Source: Halobacillus fulvus (GTDB lineage Bacteria; Bacillota; Bacilli; Bacillales; Halobacillaceae). From it: a stretch of 64,000 nucleotides of DNA. Below are positions 8,095 to 16,934 of the stretch, piece by piece (position 1 is the first letter of the stretch; each line of letters starts with the position of its first letter). The notes beneath the pieces were generated by a model. That model did no database searches. It worked only from the letters and a program-made list of their open reading frames with translations, and was not told the DNA's origin. The DNA lies in assembly GCA_004078665.1 (NCBI GenBank), contig SCFO01000001.1, positions 26,377 through 90,376 on the forward strand, given 5' to 3'. The position numbers and the translations under genes are program-made.

Positions 8095-9093
8095 ATGAAT
8101 GTAACAATATATGATGTAGCAAGAGAAGCCAACGTTTCAATGGCAACTGTCTCCCGTGTTGTCAACGGGAACCCGAACGTAAAACCAGCCACAAGGAAAA
8201 AGGTGCACGAAGCGATTGAACGGCTCGGATATCGCCCGAATGCGGTCGCGAGAGGGCTTGCGAGTAAGAAAACGACAACAGTAGGGGTTATCATCCCTGA
8301 TATCTCCAGCATTTTCTTTGCAGAATTAGCTCGAGGAATCGAAGATATCGCAACGATGTACAATTACAACATCATCTTGAGCAACTCAGATCAAAATAAG
8401 GATAAAGAGCTTCACCTGATCAACGCGATGCTAGGAAAGCAGGTGGATGGTCTTGTTTTCATGGGGGGTAAAATTACAGAAGATCACATCCGTGAGTTCA
8501 AAACATCTTCTGTACCGATCGCACTTGCCGCAACAGTGGACGAAACAGGCGAAACTCCTGCGGTAAACATCAATTACGAACAGGCTGCTTATGAAGCGAC
8601 TGAACTTCTTTTATCTAACAATAATGAAAAAGTGGCTTTCGTTTCCGGACCTGAAGATACGGTTGTAAACATCCAAAAGCTTGAAGGATATAAGCGGGCA
8701 ATGAACGATCACGGACATGATCCTGAGAAGTGGATCGTGACCGGGGATTATTCATACGACTCTGGTATTGAAGCGCTAGATCAGTTATTAGCGTTGGAAG
8801 AACAGCCAACAGCTGTTTTTGTAGCTGCAGATGAAATGGCTCTCGGTGTCATCCACGGTGCTCAGGACAGGGGTATGCGTGTCCCTGAAGATCTTGAGGT
8901 GTTCGGCTTTGACAACACTCGTCTTGCGACAATGGTACGACCGACGCTCTCAACAGTCGTTCAGCCGATGTATGATATCGGGGCCGTAGCGATGAGACTG
9001 TTGACGAAATTCATGAATAAAGAAGAGGTCGATGAACAAAATGTCATCTTACCTCACCGAATTGTCGAAAGAAACTCAACTCAGAAGAAATAG
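8095..9093 (+). CDS. ccpA: Catabolite control protein A
   Basis: LacI-family regulator that, with HPr-Ser-P, binds cre sites to repress or activate carbon genes. The N-terminal helix-turn-helix reads [20 protein letters not shown], followed by the hinge [14 protein letters not shown] and a periplasmic-binding-protein-like effector/corepressor domain ([20 protein letters not shown] onward). I start at the ATG at 8095 because AAGGAGG lies 8 nt upstream and the 332 residues match the family; the in-frame ATG-like start at 8017 would add 26 residues not found in CcpA. motP follows after 50 nt without a terminator, giving a ccpA-motPS unit. Likely targets in this window are ackA, citZ, pfkA and the MaoC-like gene, all with cre-like sites. 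Confidence 0.95.
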   Translation: MNVTIYDVAREANVSMATVSRVVNGNPNVKPATRKKVHEAIERLGYRPNAVARGLASKKTTTVGVIIPDISSIFFAELARGIEDIATMYNYNIILSNSDQNKDKELHLINAMLGKQVDGLVFMGGKITEDHIREFKTSSVPIALAATVDETGETPAVNINYEQAAYEATELLLSNNNEKVAFVSGPEDTVVNIQKLEGYKRAMNDHGHDPEKWIVTGDYSYDSGIEALDQLLALEEQPTAVFVAADEMALGVIHGAQDRGMRVPEDLEVFGFDNTRLATMVRPTLSTVVQPMYDIGAVAMRLLTKFMNKEEVDEQNVILPHRIVERNSTQKK

Positions 9094-9143
9094 TACCGAT
9101 ATAAAGGGTAGACTGTATCTGTACGAACTGAGGAGAGAGGTAG

Positions 9144-9968
9144 ATGACAAAGAAAGACTTGTTTACTCCCATTGGGATTACAATTGGTTTCATGATGGTC
9201 ATATTCGGGATTGCTTCTAATTCCGGTATTGGGGGCGTTGCATCATTTTTGCAAGCCTCCTCCATCATCATTGTCCTAGGGGGCTTAATGGCAGCCTTAC
9301 TTGTGCACTTCAATATAAGTGAAATGAAGCTGACTTTCCGTGTAACGAAGGAAGCTTTCAAGAAAACGGACATGGACTTAAAACAGCTGATTACTCTGTT
9401 TGTCCAACTTTCTGAAAAAGCAAGACGGGAAGGCCTTCTTGCTTTGGAGGCTGAACTTGAGGAAGTGGAAGATCCTTTCATTAAGAAAGGTATTCTGCTC
9501 GCTGTAGACGGGATCGAACCTGAAGTCATCCATGACATCATGAATGCTGAAATTGTAGCCGTAGAAGAACGGCACCAGAGGGGAAGAGCCATTCTAGAAA
9601 AAGCAGGAGAGTATGCTCCAGCGTGGGGAATGATCGGGACGTTGATTGGGCTTGTGCTTATGCTACAAAGCCTGACGAGTCCGGAGACACTAGGACCAAA
9701 AATGGCGGTGGCACTCCTGACGACATTTTATGGAACCCTTCTCGCCAACCTCGTTTTTCTGCCGATGGCGGGGAAACTAGAGAATAAAACCGAACAAGAA
9801 ATTTTTATGAAACAGGTCATCATTGAAGGAGTCATAGGTGTGCAATCTGGACAGAATCCTAAAATACTCGAGGAAAAATTGAGTGCTTTCTTATCGGAAG
9901 AGGATAAACAGCTGGTAGAGGAAGAAAAACAGGAGGAGTCCCTAGGAGAAGCAGCCAATGAAGCTTAG
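9144..9968 (+). CDS. motP: Flagellar stator protein MotP
   Basis: MotA-family membrane subunit of the Na+-coupled MotPS stator; with MotS it forms the ion channel that turns the flagellum. Four transmembrane helices are visible: about residues 9-27, 36-54 (SIIIVLGGLMAALLVHF), 153-175 (YAPAWGMIGTLIGLVLMLQS) and 185-207. The cytoplasmic loop between helices 2 and 3 carries the charged residues that contact FliG (KKTDMDLKQL, EKARREGLL). It is 274 residues long with GAGAGAGG as ribosome-binding site. The ccpA-motP-motS order is characteristic of the MotPS rather than the MotAB locus. The last 11 nt overlap motS. Confidence 0.93.
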   Translation: MTKKDLFTPIGITIGFMMVIFGIASNSGIGGVASFLQASSIIIVLGGLMAALLVHFNISEMKLTFRVTKEAFKKTDMDLKQLITLFVQLSEKARREGLLALEAELEEVEDPFIKKGILLAVDGIEPEVIHDIMNAEIVAVEERHQRGRAILEKAGEYAPAWGMIGTLIGLVLMLQSLTSPETLGPKMAVALLTTFYGTLLANLVFLPMAGKLENKTEQEIFMKQVIIEGVIGVQSGQNPKILEEKLSAFLSEEDKQLVEEEKQEESLGEAANEA

Positions 9969-10737
9969 ACGGAAGCAAAAGAACCAAAAAGATTCTCCTA
10001 AATGGATGACTACTTATGCCGATATGGTCACCTTGATTTTAGTCTTCTTTATTTTGCTTTTTTCGATGTCACAAATCAATTTAGTGAAATTTGAAGCGGT
10101 ATCTGAATCGTTTCGTAATCGTATGATCTTTGATTTCTATCCTTCAGCTGTTGAAGAGGATTATCCGACAGAGCAGACGAAGATACAGGAAAACGGGGAA
10201 GAGAATAATGAATTTGAAGAACCGACGGAAACGCCTGATCATATAGCCGCTGAACTGGAAGAGAAACAGTCCGAGGAAGATTTACGTGAACTGAAAGAGG
10301 AAGTCGATCAATACTTAGAAGAGAATCAGCTGAGCGATATTATTTCCGCCAATCAGACGGAGCGGGGCATCGTTCTCGTTCTGGAGGAACAGCTGCTTTT
10401 TGAAACGAGCCGCGCCGAAATACTGGAAGGGGCGAGACCTTTTTTAAGTAAAGTAGGAACACTGCTTGGAAATATTCCGAATGCGGTCAAGGTCGAAGGA
10501 CATACAGACAGCCGTCAAATTTCAACGTTCCGTTTTCCGTCCAACTGGGAGCTTTCCGGTGCAAGGGCGAGCAGCGTCGTCCGCTATTTGTTGGAGCAGA
10601 CAGAGGGTTTGAGTCCTGAGCGGTTTACAGCGGTCGCTTACGGCGAAACACGACCTGTAGCACCTAATGATTCCGAGGAAAACTGGAGTAAGAACAGGCG
10701 GGTTGAAATTGTCATCCTGCACCCTAGATATGAATGA
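9958..10737 (+). CDS. motS: Flagellar stator protein MotS
   Basis: MotB-family stator subunit. The short cytoplasmic N-terminus leads into one transmembrane helix with the essential ion-binding aspartate (WMTTYADMVTLILVFF, Asp22). A long acidic linker (about residues 60-120) precedes the OmpA-like peptidoglycan-anchoring domain (VEGHTDSRQ, SNWELSGARASSVVRYLL, NRRVEIVI). It overlaps motP by 11 nt, indicating translational coupling. By locus and family it is a Na+-coupled stator, which suits a saline habitat; I cannot assign ion specificity from single residues. A hairpin terminator follows. Confidence 0.93.
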   Translation: MKLRRKQKNQKDSPKWMTTYADMVTLILVFFILLFSMSQINLVKFEAVSESFRNRMIFDFYPSAVEEDYPTEQTKIQENGEENNEFEEPTETPDHIAAELEEKQSEEDLRELKEEVDQYLEENQLSDIISANQTERGIVLVLEEQLLFETSRAEILEGARPFLSKVGTLLGNIPNAVKVEGHTDSRQISTFRFPSNWELSGARASSVVRYLLEQTEGLSPERFTAVAYGETRPVAPNDSEENWSKNRRVEIVILHPRYE

Positions 10738-10740
10738 ACA

Positions 10741-10782
10741 AAACCACCTATCCAGCGGTTACTGCTGAGTAGGTGGTTTTTT
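10741..10782. terminator. Terminator between convergent motS and acuC
   Basis: AACCACCTA and TAGGTGGTT form the stem, with TTTTTT after it on the plus strand and a weaker TTTTG on the minus strand, so it can serve both converging units. Confidence 0.8.
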
Positions 10783-10802
10783 ATATGTGCATGAGAACCA
10801 AT

Positions 10803-11978
10803 TTAGAAAGAGCCGTTCATTCTTTTATGATTGGGAATGAGCTGCAAAGCTTTTTCGAGCACCTGTGCATTCTTCTCTGTGATTTCACTTTTGCGTGGGA
10901 TCGGTTTATAGCTGTCTTCAGGATCATGCCAATCGTTCGGGAGAGAAACCGGGCTTTCTTTCGACCATTTCCTCAACCACTCTTCCGGAAGCGGTCCCTC
11001 AAAAGCAACATCGTCGTTCATTACTTTCCAGATTTGCGCCCATGCTCGTGGAACAACGCGCCAAATATCATACCCTCCACCGCCGAGAGCAATCCATTTC
11101 CCGTTGCAATACTGATGGGCAAGTTCATGAGCGAGTTTCGGGATCCGTTCAAAAATCTTCATGGTGGAGCAAAGGTGTGTCAGTGGATCTAGGAAGTGAG
11201 CATCCGCACCATTTTGGGTCACGATAACATCCGGCTGGAAATAGTCAACAATTTCTCTGAAAGCGGATTCATAAAGGTGTAAAAAAGAATCGTCCTCCGT
11301 AAAGGCGTCGATCGGTAGGTTAAAGGAATATCCATACCCTTCCTTCAATCCGCGTTCATTCACATTGCCCGTGCCGGGAAACAGATATCTTCCTGTCTCA
11401 TGGATCGAGAATGTACAGACGTTTGGATCATCGTAAAAGGCCCATTGGACACCGTCACCGTGGTGGGCATCCGTATCTACATAGAGTACTTTGACATCGT
11501 ACTTCTCCCGCAAATATTTAATTCCGACGGCTCCGTCATTATAAATGCAAAATCCGGAAGCTTTCCGTTCGAAGCCATGGTGAAGACCACCACCGAGGTT
11601 GAGGGCGTGTTCAACTTCACCTTCCATGACGGCATCAATCGCTGCAAGTGTACCGCCGACAAGCAGGGAGGAGGCTTCATGCATTCCTTTGAACATCGGG
11701 GTATCTTCCGTTCCTATCCCATACTCCAATCCATCTTCCTCAGACAGCCTTCCTTGACTTGCCTTTTTCACCGCTTCAATATACGTAGGACTGTGTGCTA
11801 ACGCCAGTTCTTGTTCCGTGGCGATTCTAGGTTGAATAAAATGCTGTTCATGTAAAGCTCCTGCTGCTTCTAAAAGCTCTTTTGCCAGAATGACCCTCAT
11901 CTGATTGAAGGGGTGATCATCCCGGAATCGGTAAGACGTAAAATCGTTGGAAAAAACGAAACCAGATGGACAGCTCAT
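10803..11978 (-). CDS. acuC: Acetoin utilization protein AcuC (class I histone-deacetylase-like amidohydrolase)
   Basis: Zn-dependent protein deacetylase family; in B. subtilis AcuC is linked to reactivating acetyl-CoA synthetase AcsA that AcuA has acetylated. The metal and catalytic motifs YVDTDAHHGDGVQ, GGGLHHGF and NGADAH, plus the C-terminal GGGGYD, are intact. I start at the ATG at 11978, which forms an ATGA overlap with the acuB stop and gives 391 residues beginning MSCPSGFVFSNDF, as in relatives; the longer frame from 12005 would overlap acuB by 31 nt. It is the last gene of acuABC. The cognate acsA is not in this window. Confidence 0.92.
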   Translation of the reverse strand: MSCPSGFVFSNDFTSYRFRDDHPFNQMRVILAKELLEAAGALHEQHFIQPRIATEQELALAHSPTYIEAVKKASQGRLSEEDGLEYGIGTEDTPMFKGMHEASSLLVGGTLAAIDAVMEGEVEHALNLGGGLHHGFERKASGFCIYNDGAVGIKYLREKYDVKVLYVDTDAHHGDGVQWAFYDDPNVCTFSIHETGRYLFPGTGNVNERGLKEGYGYSFNLPIDAFTEDDSFLHLYESAFREIVDYFQPDVIVTQNGADAHFLDPLTHLCSTMKIFERIPKLAHELAHQYCNGKWIALGGGGYDIWRVVPRAWAQIWKVMNDDVAFEGPLPEEWLRKWSKESPVSLPNDWHDPEDSYKPIPRKSEITEKNAQVLEKALQLIPNHKRMNGSF

Positions 11979-12622
11979 GTTGTCATCCCTGGCATTTTCG
12001 GCCATAAGACTTCATAGCCTGCCTCTTTTAAATCGTCTATTGTAGGGAGTGGGTTCATCGTCTGAATCCGGACTACAATGATTTTATAGTTAGGATCTGG
12101 TTTATATGGATAAATGAGCACGGAACTTATGTTGACTTTACGTTTACCAAAAACTTGCGTAACCTGGGGCAGGATACCAGGTTTGTTGATCACTTTCACT
12201 TCGATTTGAGAGCTTTGGACATGAGTGCCAGTCAATTGAATCAGCGTGTATAGCATATCTTTTTCTGTAATGATCCCGACTAGAACATTGTTCCGTGTCA
12301 CTGGAACACAGGCAATTTCCTGTTCATAAAAAATGGACGCGACCTCTTCTACAAAGTCTAGAGGATGGACGGTTGTGACAGGTGATGTCATGATGCTGCT
12401 GATCGCGTTTTGTAATTCTTCGGGCTGGGAGTCGTTTTCGAAAATCGAAGGACTTGCATCCCGTACGTCCCGATCCGATACAATCCCGATCACTTTATTG
12501 TCATCATCGACGATCGGGATGTGACGAATATGGTGTTTATGAAGAAGTTTCAAGGCTGTCTCGATCGTTGCGTCTGGATGCAATGTAATGACTTCTGTTT
12601 TCATACATTCTTCTACTAGCAT
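11975..12622 (-). CDS. acuB: Acetoin utilization protein AcuB (CBS-CBS-ACT)
   Basis: 215-residue regulatory protein with two CBS motifs (about residues 1-60, MLVEECMKTEVITLHPDATI, and 75-135, SIMTSPVTTVHPLDFVEEVA) and a C-terminal ACT-like domain (IEVKVINKPGILPQVTQVF). CBS pairs usually bind adenine nucleotides and ACT domains small ligands, so it probably senses energy or ligand state for the AcuA/AcuC acetylation cycle, but its exact role is unknown. It lies 4 nt downstream of acuA, with CAAGGAGGT as a strong ribosome-binding site within the acuA 3' end, and overlaps acuC by 4 nt. Confidence 0.92.
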   Translation of the reverse strand: MLVEECMKTEVITLHPDATIETALKLLHKHHIRHIPIVDDDNKVIGIVSDRDVRDASPSIFENDSQPEELQNAISSIMTSPVTTVHPLDFVEEVASIFYEQEIACVPVTRNNVLVGIITEKDMLYTLIQLTGTHVQSSQIEVKVINKPGILPQVTQVFGKRKVNISSVLIYPYKPDPNYKIIVVRIQTMNPLPTIDDLKEAGYEVLWPKMPGMTT

Positions 12623-12626
12623 GGAT

Positions 12627-13274
12627 CTACCTCCTTGTTTGACGGTATTGATGTCTTGTCAGGAATCTCAAAATATCGAATTGCTCCACAGACTCCTCTG
12701 GAACGTTTTCACCGATTCTGACCATCAGACAGTTCGCTGGATGGGAAATGATTTCGGGATCATCCGTAGGGGAGGGGGTCAGACCGCCAGCGGCCATCAT
12801 CTTCTCCATCACTTTCCGGTATTCCCATATATTCAGGCCAGTACCTTTTAAATCCCAGTGCCAGTAATATTCTGTGGATATGATGATATAGTTTTCCATA
12901 AAGTCATCCATCATGGATACCTTCAGTAAGCGTGAGCCGATCCGGTAGCCCCTAAATTGCGGAATGACTTCAATGGCACCCAGTTCAATTAAGTCGTCCA
13001 TCTTGCCCTCAGACCATCTCTCTAAAGGATCTGGATGCAAATACGTCACGTAACCGACGATGTTATCTGCATGCCGGGCGATGATGATCCGACCTTCGTC
13101 GAAATCTGCAATCTCTTTTACGGCTTCAAACTGTTTTTCGGAAGGACGAAACGCTTTCAGACCTTCGTCGAACCTGTATTTTGAAAGTTCTTCAGATGGA
13201 AGCGGCCCTTCAATAATGACAGGTCCGTATTCTGATTCAAATGTTTCACTGTAATAGGTTTTTCTATGATCCAT
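12627..13274 (-). CDS. acuA: Protein acetyltransferase AcuA (GNAT)
   Basis: GNAT-family lysine acetyltransferase that inactivates acetyl-CoA synthetase by acetylating its active-site lysine. The acetyl-CoA-binding motif FRGYRIGSRLL fits the Q/R-x-x-G-x-G/A signature and follows the ELGAIEVIPQ strand; 215 residues is close to the B. subtilis length. GGTGGTGACTGA precedes the ATG. It is the first gene of acuABC. In B. subtilis acsA is transcribed divergently from acuA; here that position is taken by a penicillin-binding protein on the same strand as acuA. A sigma-A promoter lies at 13322-13349. Confidence 0.92.
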   Translation of the reverse strand: MDHRKTYYSETFESEYGPVIIEGPLPSEELSKYRFDEGLKAFRPSEKQFEAVKEIADFDEGRIIIARHADNIVGYVTYLHPDPLERWSEGKMDDLIELGAIEVIPQFRGYRIGSRLLKVSMMDDFMENYIIISTEYYWHWDLKGTGLNIWEYRKVMEKMMAAGGLTPSPTDDPEIISHPANCLMVRIGENVPEESVEQFDILRFLTRHQYRQTRR

Positions 13275-13321
13275 TCAGTCACCACCTTGAATTGTCTAAT
13301 AGAAAATAATGGCTATGTTAC

Positions 13322-13349
13322 ATTATACAGCATCTGCATAAAATGTCAT
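13322..13349 (-). promoter_or_regulatory. Sigma-A promoter of acuABC
   Basis: Reading the minus strand, ATGACA (13349-13344), 16-nt spacer and TATAAT (13327-13322). A weak cre-like sequence, about 11 of 14 matches, lies upstream at about 13381-13395. Confidence 0.65.
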
Positions 13350-13411
13350 GGTGAAAAAACCTTCAATTCTGTGAATGGGCGGAACGCTTTGATCCGATTT
13401 TTCTGAAAAAC

Positions 13412-13457
13412 AAAAAACAGACTCTATCCTCATGAAAGGATAAGAGTCTGTTTTTTT
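13412..13457 (-). terminator. Intrinsic terminator of the penicillin-binding protein gene
   Basis: On the minus strand ACAGACTCTTATCC pairs with GGATAGAGTCTGT, with T-runs on both sides. Confidence 0.9.
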
Positions 13458-13458
13458 A

Positions 13459-16400
13459 TTATTCCTCAGGGTTTTCGTCAGATTCGTCGTCGCTGTTTTC
13501 AGGAGCATCTTCTTGAGGGGCTTCTTCAGGAGGAGTTTCTGACTCTCCACCTGTGTCACCACCCTCGTTATTGCTTCCGTCTCCGCTTTGATCATCACCT
13601 GAGGTACCGCCGTCATTGTTTCCATCATTTCCGGCAGGAGGCTCTTCGTTGGCCCCATCATTTCCGTTGTTCGAATCATTATTGTTTTCGGGTGCCGGTG
13701 CTTCTGGTTCCGGTTCTGGTTCTGGCTCAGGTTCAGGAGCACCAGGGTTTCCTACCGTTACGGCTGTTGATTGACCAGAGGATTCCCCGAAGTAATCCAC
13801 TGCACGTACGACGTAAATTCCTTCATTGCCTGAGAAGTTGTAATTCGTTCCGGTCGTGCTTCCGAGCAAGGAGAAAGATCCTCCGGGCTCGCCTGCACGA
13901 TAGATTCTGTAACCGACGACATCATTGCTTGATGAAGGCGCCCAGCTTAATGTTGATCCGTTGGCAGAAATATTGCCCGGTGCCGCTGGTGCTTGCCCAT
14001 CATTGTCAATGCTGGATGCTGTGGAACCGATACTTCCTGCAGATGGAAGCGCCACATTCGACCATGCGCTGGAATTCGGAATCAATTCTCTTAAGACTTC
14101 TGGTGTATCGTAGCCATTTTCTTCAAGGAATTCAGGGCTTAGCGTAACGCCGCCACCATCAATGATAAACTCACTTGGAGTATTTGATCCAGCTACGACC
14201 AACTGATCTTTCACGCGGACAAAGTCCCCGTTGATCAAACTGTCATCTGCTTTCGTCGGAGCGAATCGTGCGTCGTAAATATCACTTCTTGCAAGTCCGA
14301 CAGAGGAACACAAATCAGATGCTAGAAGCCCTGAAGTTGCACAGTAGGAGCGTCTGACAAGTCCACCAGGGCTCTCGAAACGGTTGCCAGGTGCCATGAT
14401 TTCCGGCTCTGCTTCTGTAGCCGCATTGACGACATCTGCCCAGATAGCTTGAGTTCTTTGACTGTATCCTCTTCTGCCGAGATCCTGTTCTTCTTCAAAT
14501 CCTGTCCACATCCCGACCGTTACGTTCGGGTTTGTTGCCATGAACCAGGAGTCTTCCCGGTCTTGGGACGTACCTGTTTTACCTGCCCAGTCGACGCCAG
14601 GGTTGGTGAGCTGTGAACGGACACCGCTGGCTGTACCGTATTCAAGGACATCTCTCATGCTATCCAGAGTTAAGTATGCCGCTTGAGGACTATATACATC
14701 GGTTTGGGTAGACTCATGCTGATAAATCGCTTCTCCATCTTTTGTCTCAATCTTTTCGATGATATATGCATCAGTGTGAGTTCCCATGTTTCCTAGTGTT
14801 GAATAGCCATTGGCATTCTCAAACATTGTAAACTCTTTGGCGCCTAAGGCGTGGGCCTGTGCACCGTAGTCTCTCTCTGGAATGATACCGCTAAAACCCA
14901 TTTTCTCCATATAGTTTTTCATAGGGTTATGTTCGTTCATAATTTCATAATACTGTTTAACAGCGGGGACGTTAAACGATTGAGCCAGCGCATAACGAGC
15001 AGATACGAAACCATAATAGCCACCAGAGAAGTTGCTGACTGGACCACGATCACCGACTTGATAATTGTAAGGGACATCTGCAATGACAGACCCTGGCTGT
15101 GCAGCACCTAAGTCAAAGCTCGGTCCATAGACAAGCAGTGGCTTAATCGTACTCCCTACAGAACGTTTGGCTTGTGTTGCCATATTGTAGGACTCAATAT
15201 CATAATCAGCTCCAGGAATAAATCCTAAAACCTTACCCGTCTGATTTTCGATAATCATGCTTGACAATTGTAGAGGGACTTCTACGGAGTTAACTTCTCC
15301 TGTTTCTGGATCTGTTTCCTCAATCATTTGTGTTGGCCAATACCCCATCTCTTCGTTTACGTAAGAATCCCTAACTCGTAACAATGCATCATAAATCTCT
15401 TTATCTATTGTCGTATGAATCTTGTATCCTCCTGTGCGGAGCTCACGGTCTGCAAGAATCGTATATTCTTCTCTGAGGGCCGGATCATTATTCAAATCTT
15501 CTTCCGTATAGCCATCTTGTGTTGCTAGCTGGACACTTAAAGCATCGATCGCTTTTGACTGAATTTCCTGCGTCAAGAAAGGATAACGGACATAAGCGGA
15601 TTCGGTTGATTCTGTCAATGTTTCATCAGAGATTTCAAATTTCATAGCTTCATTGTATTCGGATTGCGTAATGTAGCCTGCTTCAAGCATGCGATCCAAC
15701 ACTTCGTGCATGCGGTCCATTCCTGGTTCGCGTCCTTCCTCGGACTTTATTTCACCAGAATTTGTAAAAGGCGTATAAGCGAATGGGGATTGCGGAAGAC
15801 CGGCGATGTAGGCGGACTGAGCGATCGTTAGCTCACTTGCATCGACCCCGAACAAACCTTCAGCGGCTGCCTGAACACCTGCAATATTTTCCCCGTTTGC
15901 GTTCCGTCCGAACGGGACAATGTTTAAGTAGGCTTCTAGAATTTCGTCCTTTTCAAAGAAACGTTCAATTCGCAACGCGAGCAGCATTTCCTTCGCTTTA
16001 CGTTCAAAAGAGACTTCGTTCGTAAGGATCTGGTTTTTCACGAGTTGCTGTGTGAGCGTACTACCACCTGTCTTAACGGAGGAGTTGGTCACTTCTTGAA
16101 CAACCGCACGCATAACGGCTTTCGGAACGACTCCTTTATGTTCGTTAAAGTTGGCATCCTCTGTCGCGACGACGGCATTTTTTAAATGCTCATTCACCTG
16201 ATCGAGGGAAATCTCTTCACGGTATAAATCCGACTGAACTTTTCCGAGCATCGTATTTTCATCGTTGAAAAACATCTCGGAGGTTTCTTCATAGTTGTAT
16301 ATGCTTTGCTCCATGACTTCTTCTGGCTGAACCGGCTGATCTTTGACGAGAGAAGCAAAGTACCCGGCACCGACACCACCAGCGAAGAAGAGGCCGACGA

Positions 16401-16536
16401 CACCAATAATGATGAAGAATAGTATGATATTCCAAGTCACATCATAAGTAATGCGGGAACCCTTCTGGATCTTCCCTTGTTTCCATAATGACTTAAAATC
16501 CCATCTATTTCGACCGTTCTTATGGTTATTAGACAT
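13459..16536 (-). CDS. Bifunctional penicillin-binding protein 1A with FN3 domain and acidic tail
   Basis: Class A PBP that polymerises lipid II and cross-links stem peptides at the outer membrane face. Order: cytoplasmic N-terminus, one transmembrane helix (IILFFIIIGVVGLFFAGGVG, about residues 32-51), GT51 transglycosylase (ATEDANFNEHKG, GGSTLTQQLVKNQ), transpeptidase with SxxK in SVGSTIKPL, SxN in AQSFN and KTGTS, a fibronectin type III domain (about 848-928) and a roughly 97-residue acidic Pro/Glu/Asn/Gly-rich tail. 1025 residues is longer than B. subtilis PonA (about 914). The PEPEPE run and tail may reach through the wall. AGGAGGG precedes the ATG. It occupies the place of acsA between tyrS and acuA. 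Confidence 0.9.
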   Translation of the reverse strand: MSNNHKNGRNRWDFKSLWKQGKIQKGSRITYDVTWNIILFFIIIGVVGLFFAGGVGAGYFASLVKDQPVQPEEVMEQSIYNYEETSEMFFNDENTMLGKVQSDLYREEISLDQVNEHLKNAVVATEDANFNEHKGVVPKAVMRAVVQEVTNSSVKTGGSTLTQQLVKNQILTNEVSFERKAKEMLLALRIERFFEKDEILEAYLNIVPFGRNANGENIAGVQAAAEGLFGVDASELTIAQSAYIAGLPQSPFAYTPFTNSGEIKSEEGREPGMDRMHEVLDRMLEAGYITQSEYNEAMKFEISDETLTESTESAYVRYPFLTQEIQSKAIDALSVQLATQDGYTEEDLNNDPALREEYTILADRELRTGGYKIHTTIDKEIYDALLRVRDSYVNEEMGYWPTQMIEETDPETGEVNSVEVPLQLSSMIIENQTGKVLGFIPGADYDIESYNMATQAKRSVGSTIKPLLVYGPSFDLGAAQPGSVIADVPYNYQVGDRGPVSNFSGGYYGFVSARYALAQSFNVPAVKQYYEIMNEHNPMKNYMEKMGFSGIIPERDYGAQAHALGAKEFTMFENANGYSTLGNMGTHTDAYIIEKIETKDGEAIYQHESTQTDVYSPQAAYLTLDSMRDVLEYGTASGVRSQLTNPGVDWAGKTGTSQDREDSWFMATNPNVTVGMWTGFEEEQDLGRRGYSQRTQAIWADVVNAATEAEPEIMAPGNRFESPGGLVRRSYCATSGLLASDLCSSVGLARSDIYDARFAPTKADDSLINGDFVRVKDQLVVAGSNTPSEFIIDGGGVTLSPEFLEENGYDTPEVLRELIPNSSAWSNVALPSAGSIGSTASSIDNDGQAPAAPGNISANGSTLSWAPSSSNDVVGYRIYRAGEPGGSFSLLGSTTGTNYNFSGNEGIYVVRAVDYFGESSGQSTAVTVGNPGAPEPEPEPEPEPEAPAPENNNDSNNGNDGANEEPPAGNDGNNDGGTSGDDQSGDGSNNEGGDTGGESETPPEEAPQEDAPENSDDESDENPEE

Positions 16537-16566
16537 AATGATACCCTCCTAAAAAAATCACTGATA

Positions 16567-16575
16567 ATTATAACA
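16567..16575 (-). promoter_or_regulatory. Extended -10 promoter of the penicillin-binding protein gene
   Basis: On the minus strand TGTTATAAT (16575-16567) is a full TGnTATAAT extended -10. No good -35 is present. It lies about 30 nt before the ATG at 16536. Confidence 0.55.
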
Positions 16576-16674
16576 TAGAGACTCGCATTAGGACATATTT
16601 CCATGCGGGAATTTTATTGCATTTTGTAAATAGATGTGATAAATATAGAACATAGTTTCATAAAAGAGCGTTGA

Positions 16675-16898
16675 AGGATTGAAGTAAAAAGCAAATCCAT
16701 GTCTCAGAGAGTTGACGGCCGGTGCGAGTCAACATACATTTGCTTTTGAAGTACGGTCTGGAGCATTCTTCTGGTAAGAATCAGAGGACGGTGAAGAGCC
16801 GTTATCGATACAAGTGGCACATTGATTGTGCAACAAGGGTGGTACCGCGATAGACCTCGTCCCTTTCTAGGGGATGAGGTCTATTTTTTTATAGGTAA
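16675..16898 (+). promoter_or_regulatory. T-box riboswitch leader of tyrS
   Basis: Uncharged tRNA-sensing leader. The conserved T-box sequence AAGGGTGGTACCGCG lies at 16835-16849 and is followed by a terminator (stem ATAGACCTCGTCCC with GGGGATGAGGTCTAT, then a T-run, 16850-16891). Stem I lies at about 16680-16760, with an AGTA loop-E motif at 16683-16686 and a candidate specifier codon TAC (Tyr) at 16752-16754. Binding of uncharged tRNA-Tyr would favour antitermination and raise tyrS expression. The specifier placement is my inference from the sequence, and it agrees with the gene downstream. Confidence 0.92.
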
Positions 16899-16934
16899 AA
16901 ACAAATAGAGAGAAGAAGGAAAAGGAGTGTTCGT

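Noticed and set aside
10773-11801. Plus-strand open frames of 110-139 codons over acuC
   Set aside because: They are antisense to a well-supported gene and have no coding signature.
13381-13395. cre site for acuABC
   Set aside because: Only about 11 of 14 positions fit and the outer bases are wrong; noted in the promoter entry but not called.
13323-13742. 139-codon minus-strand frame overlapping the PBP 3' end
   Set aside because: It is an out-of-frame reading of the acidic low-complexity tail and its terminator.
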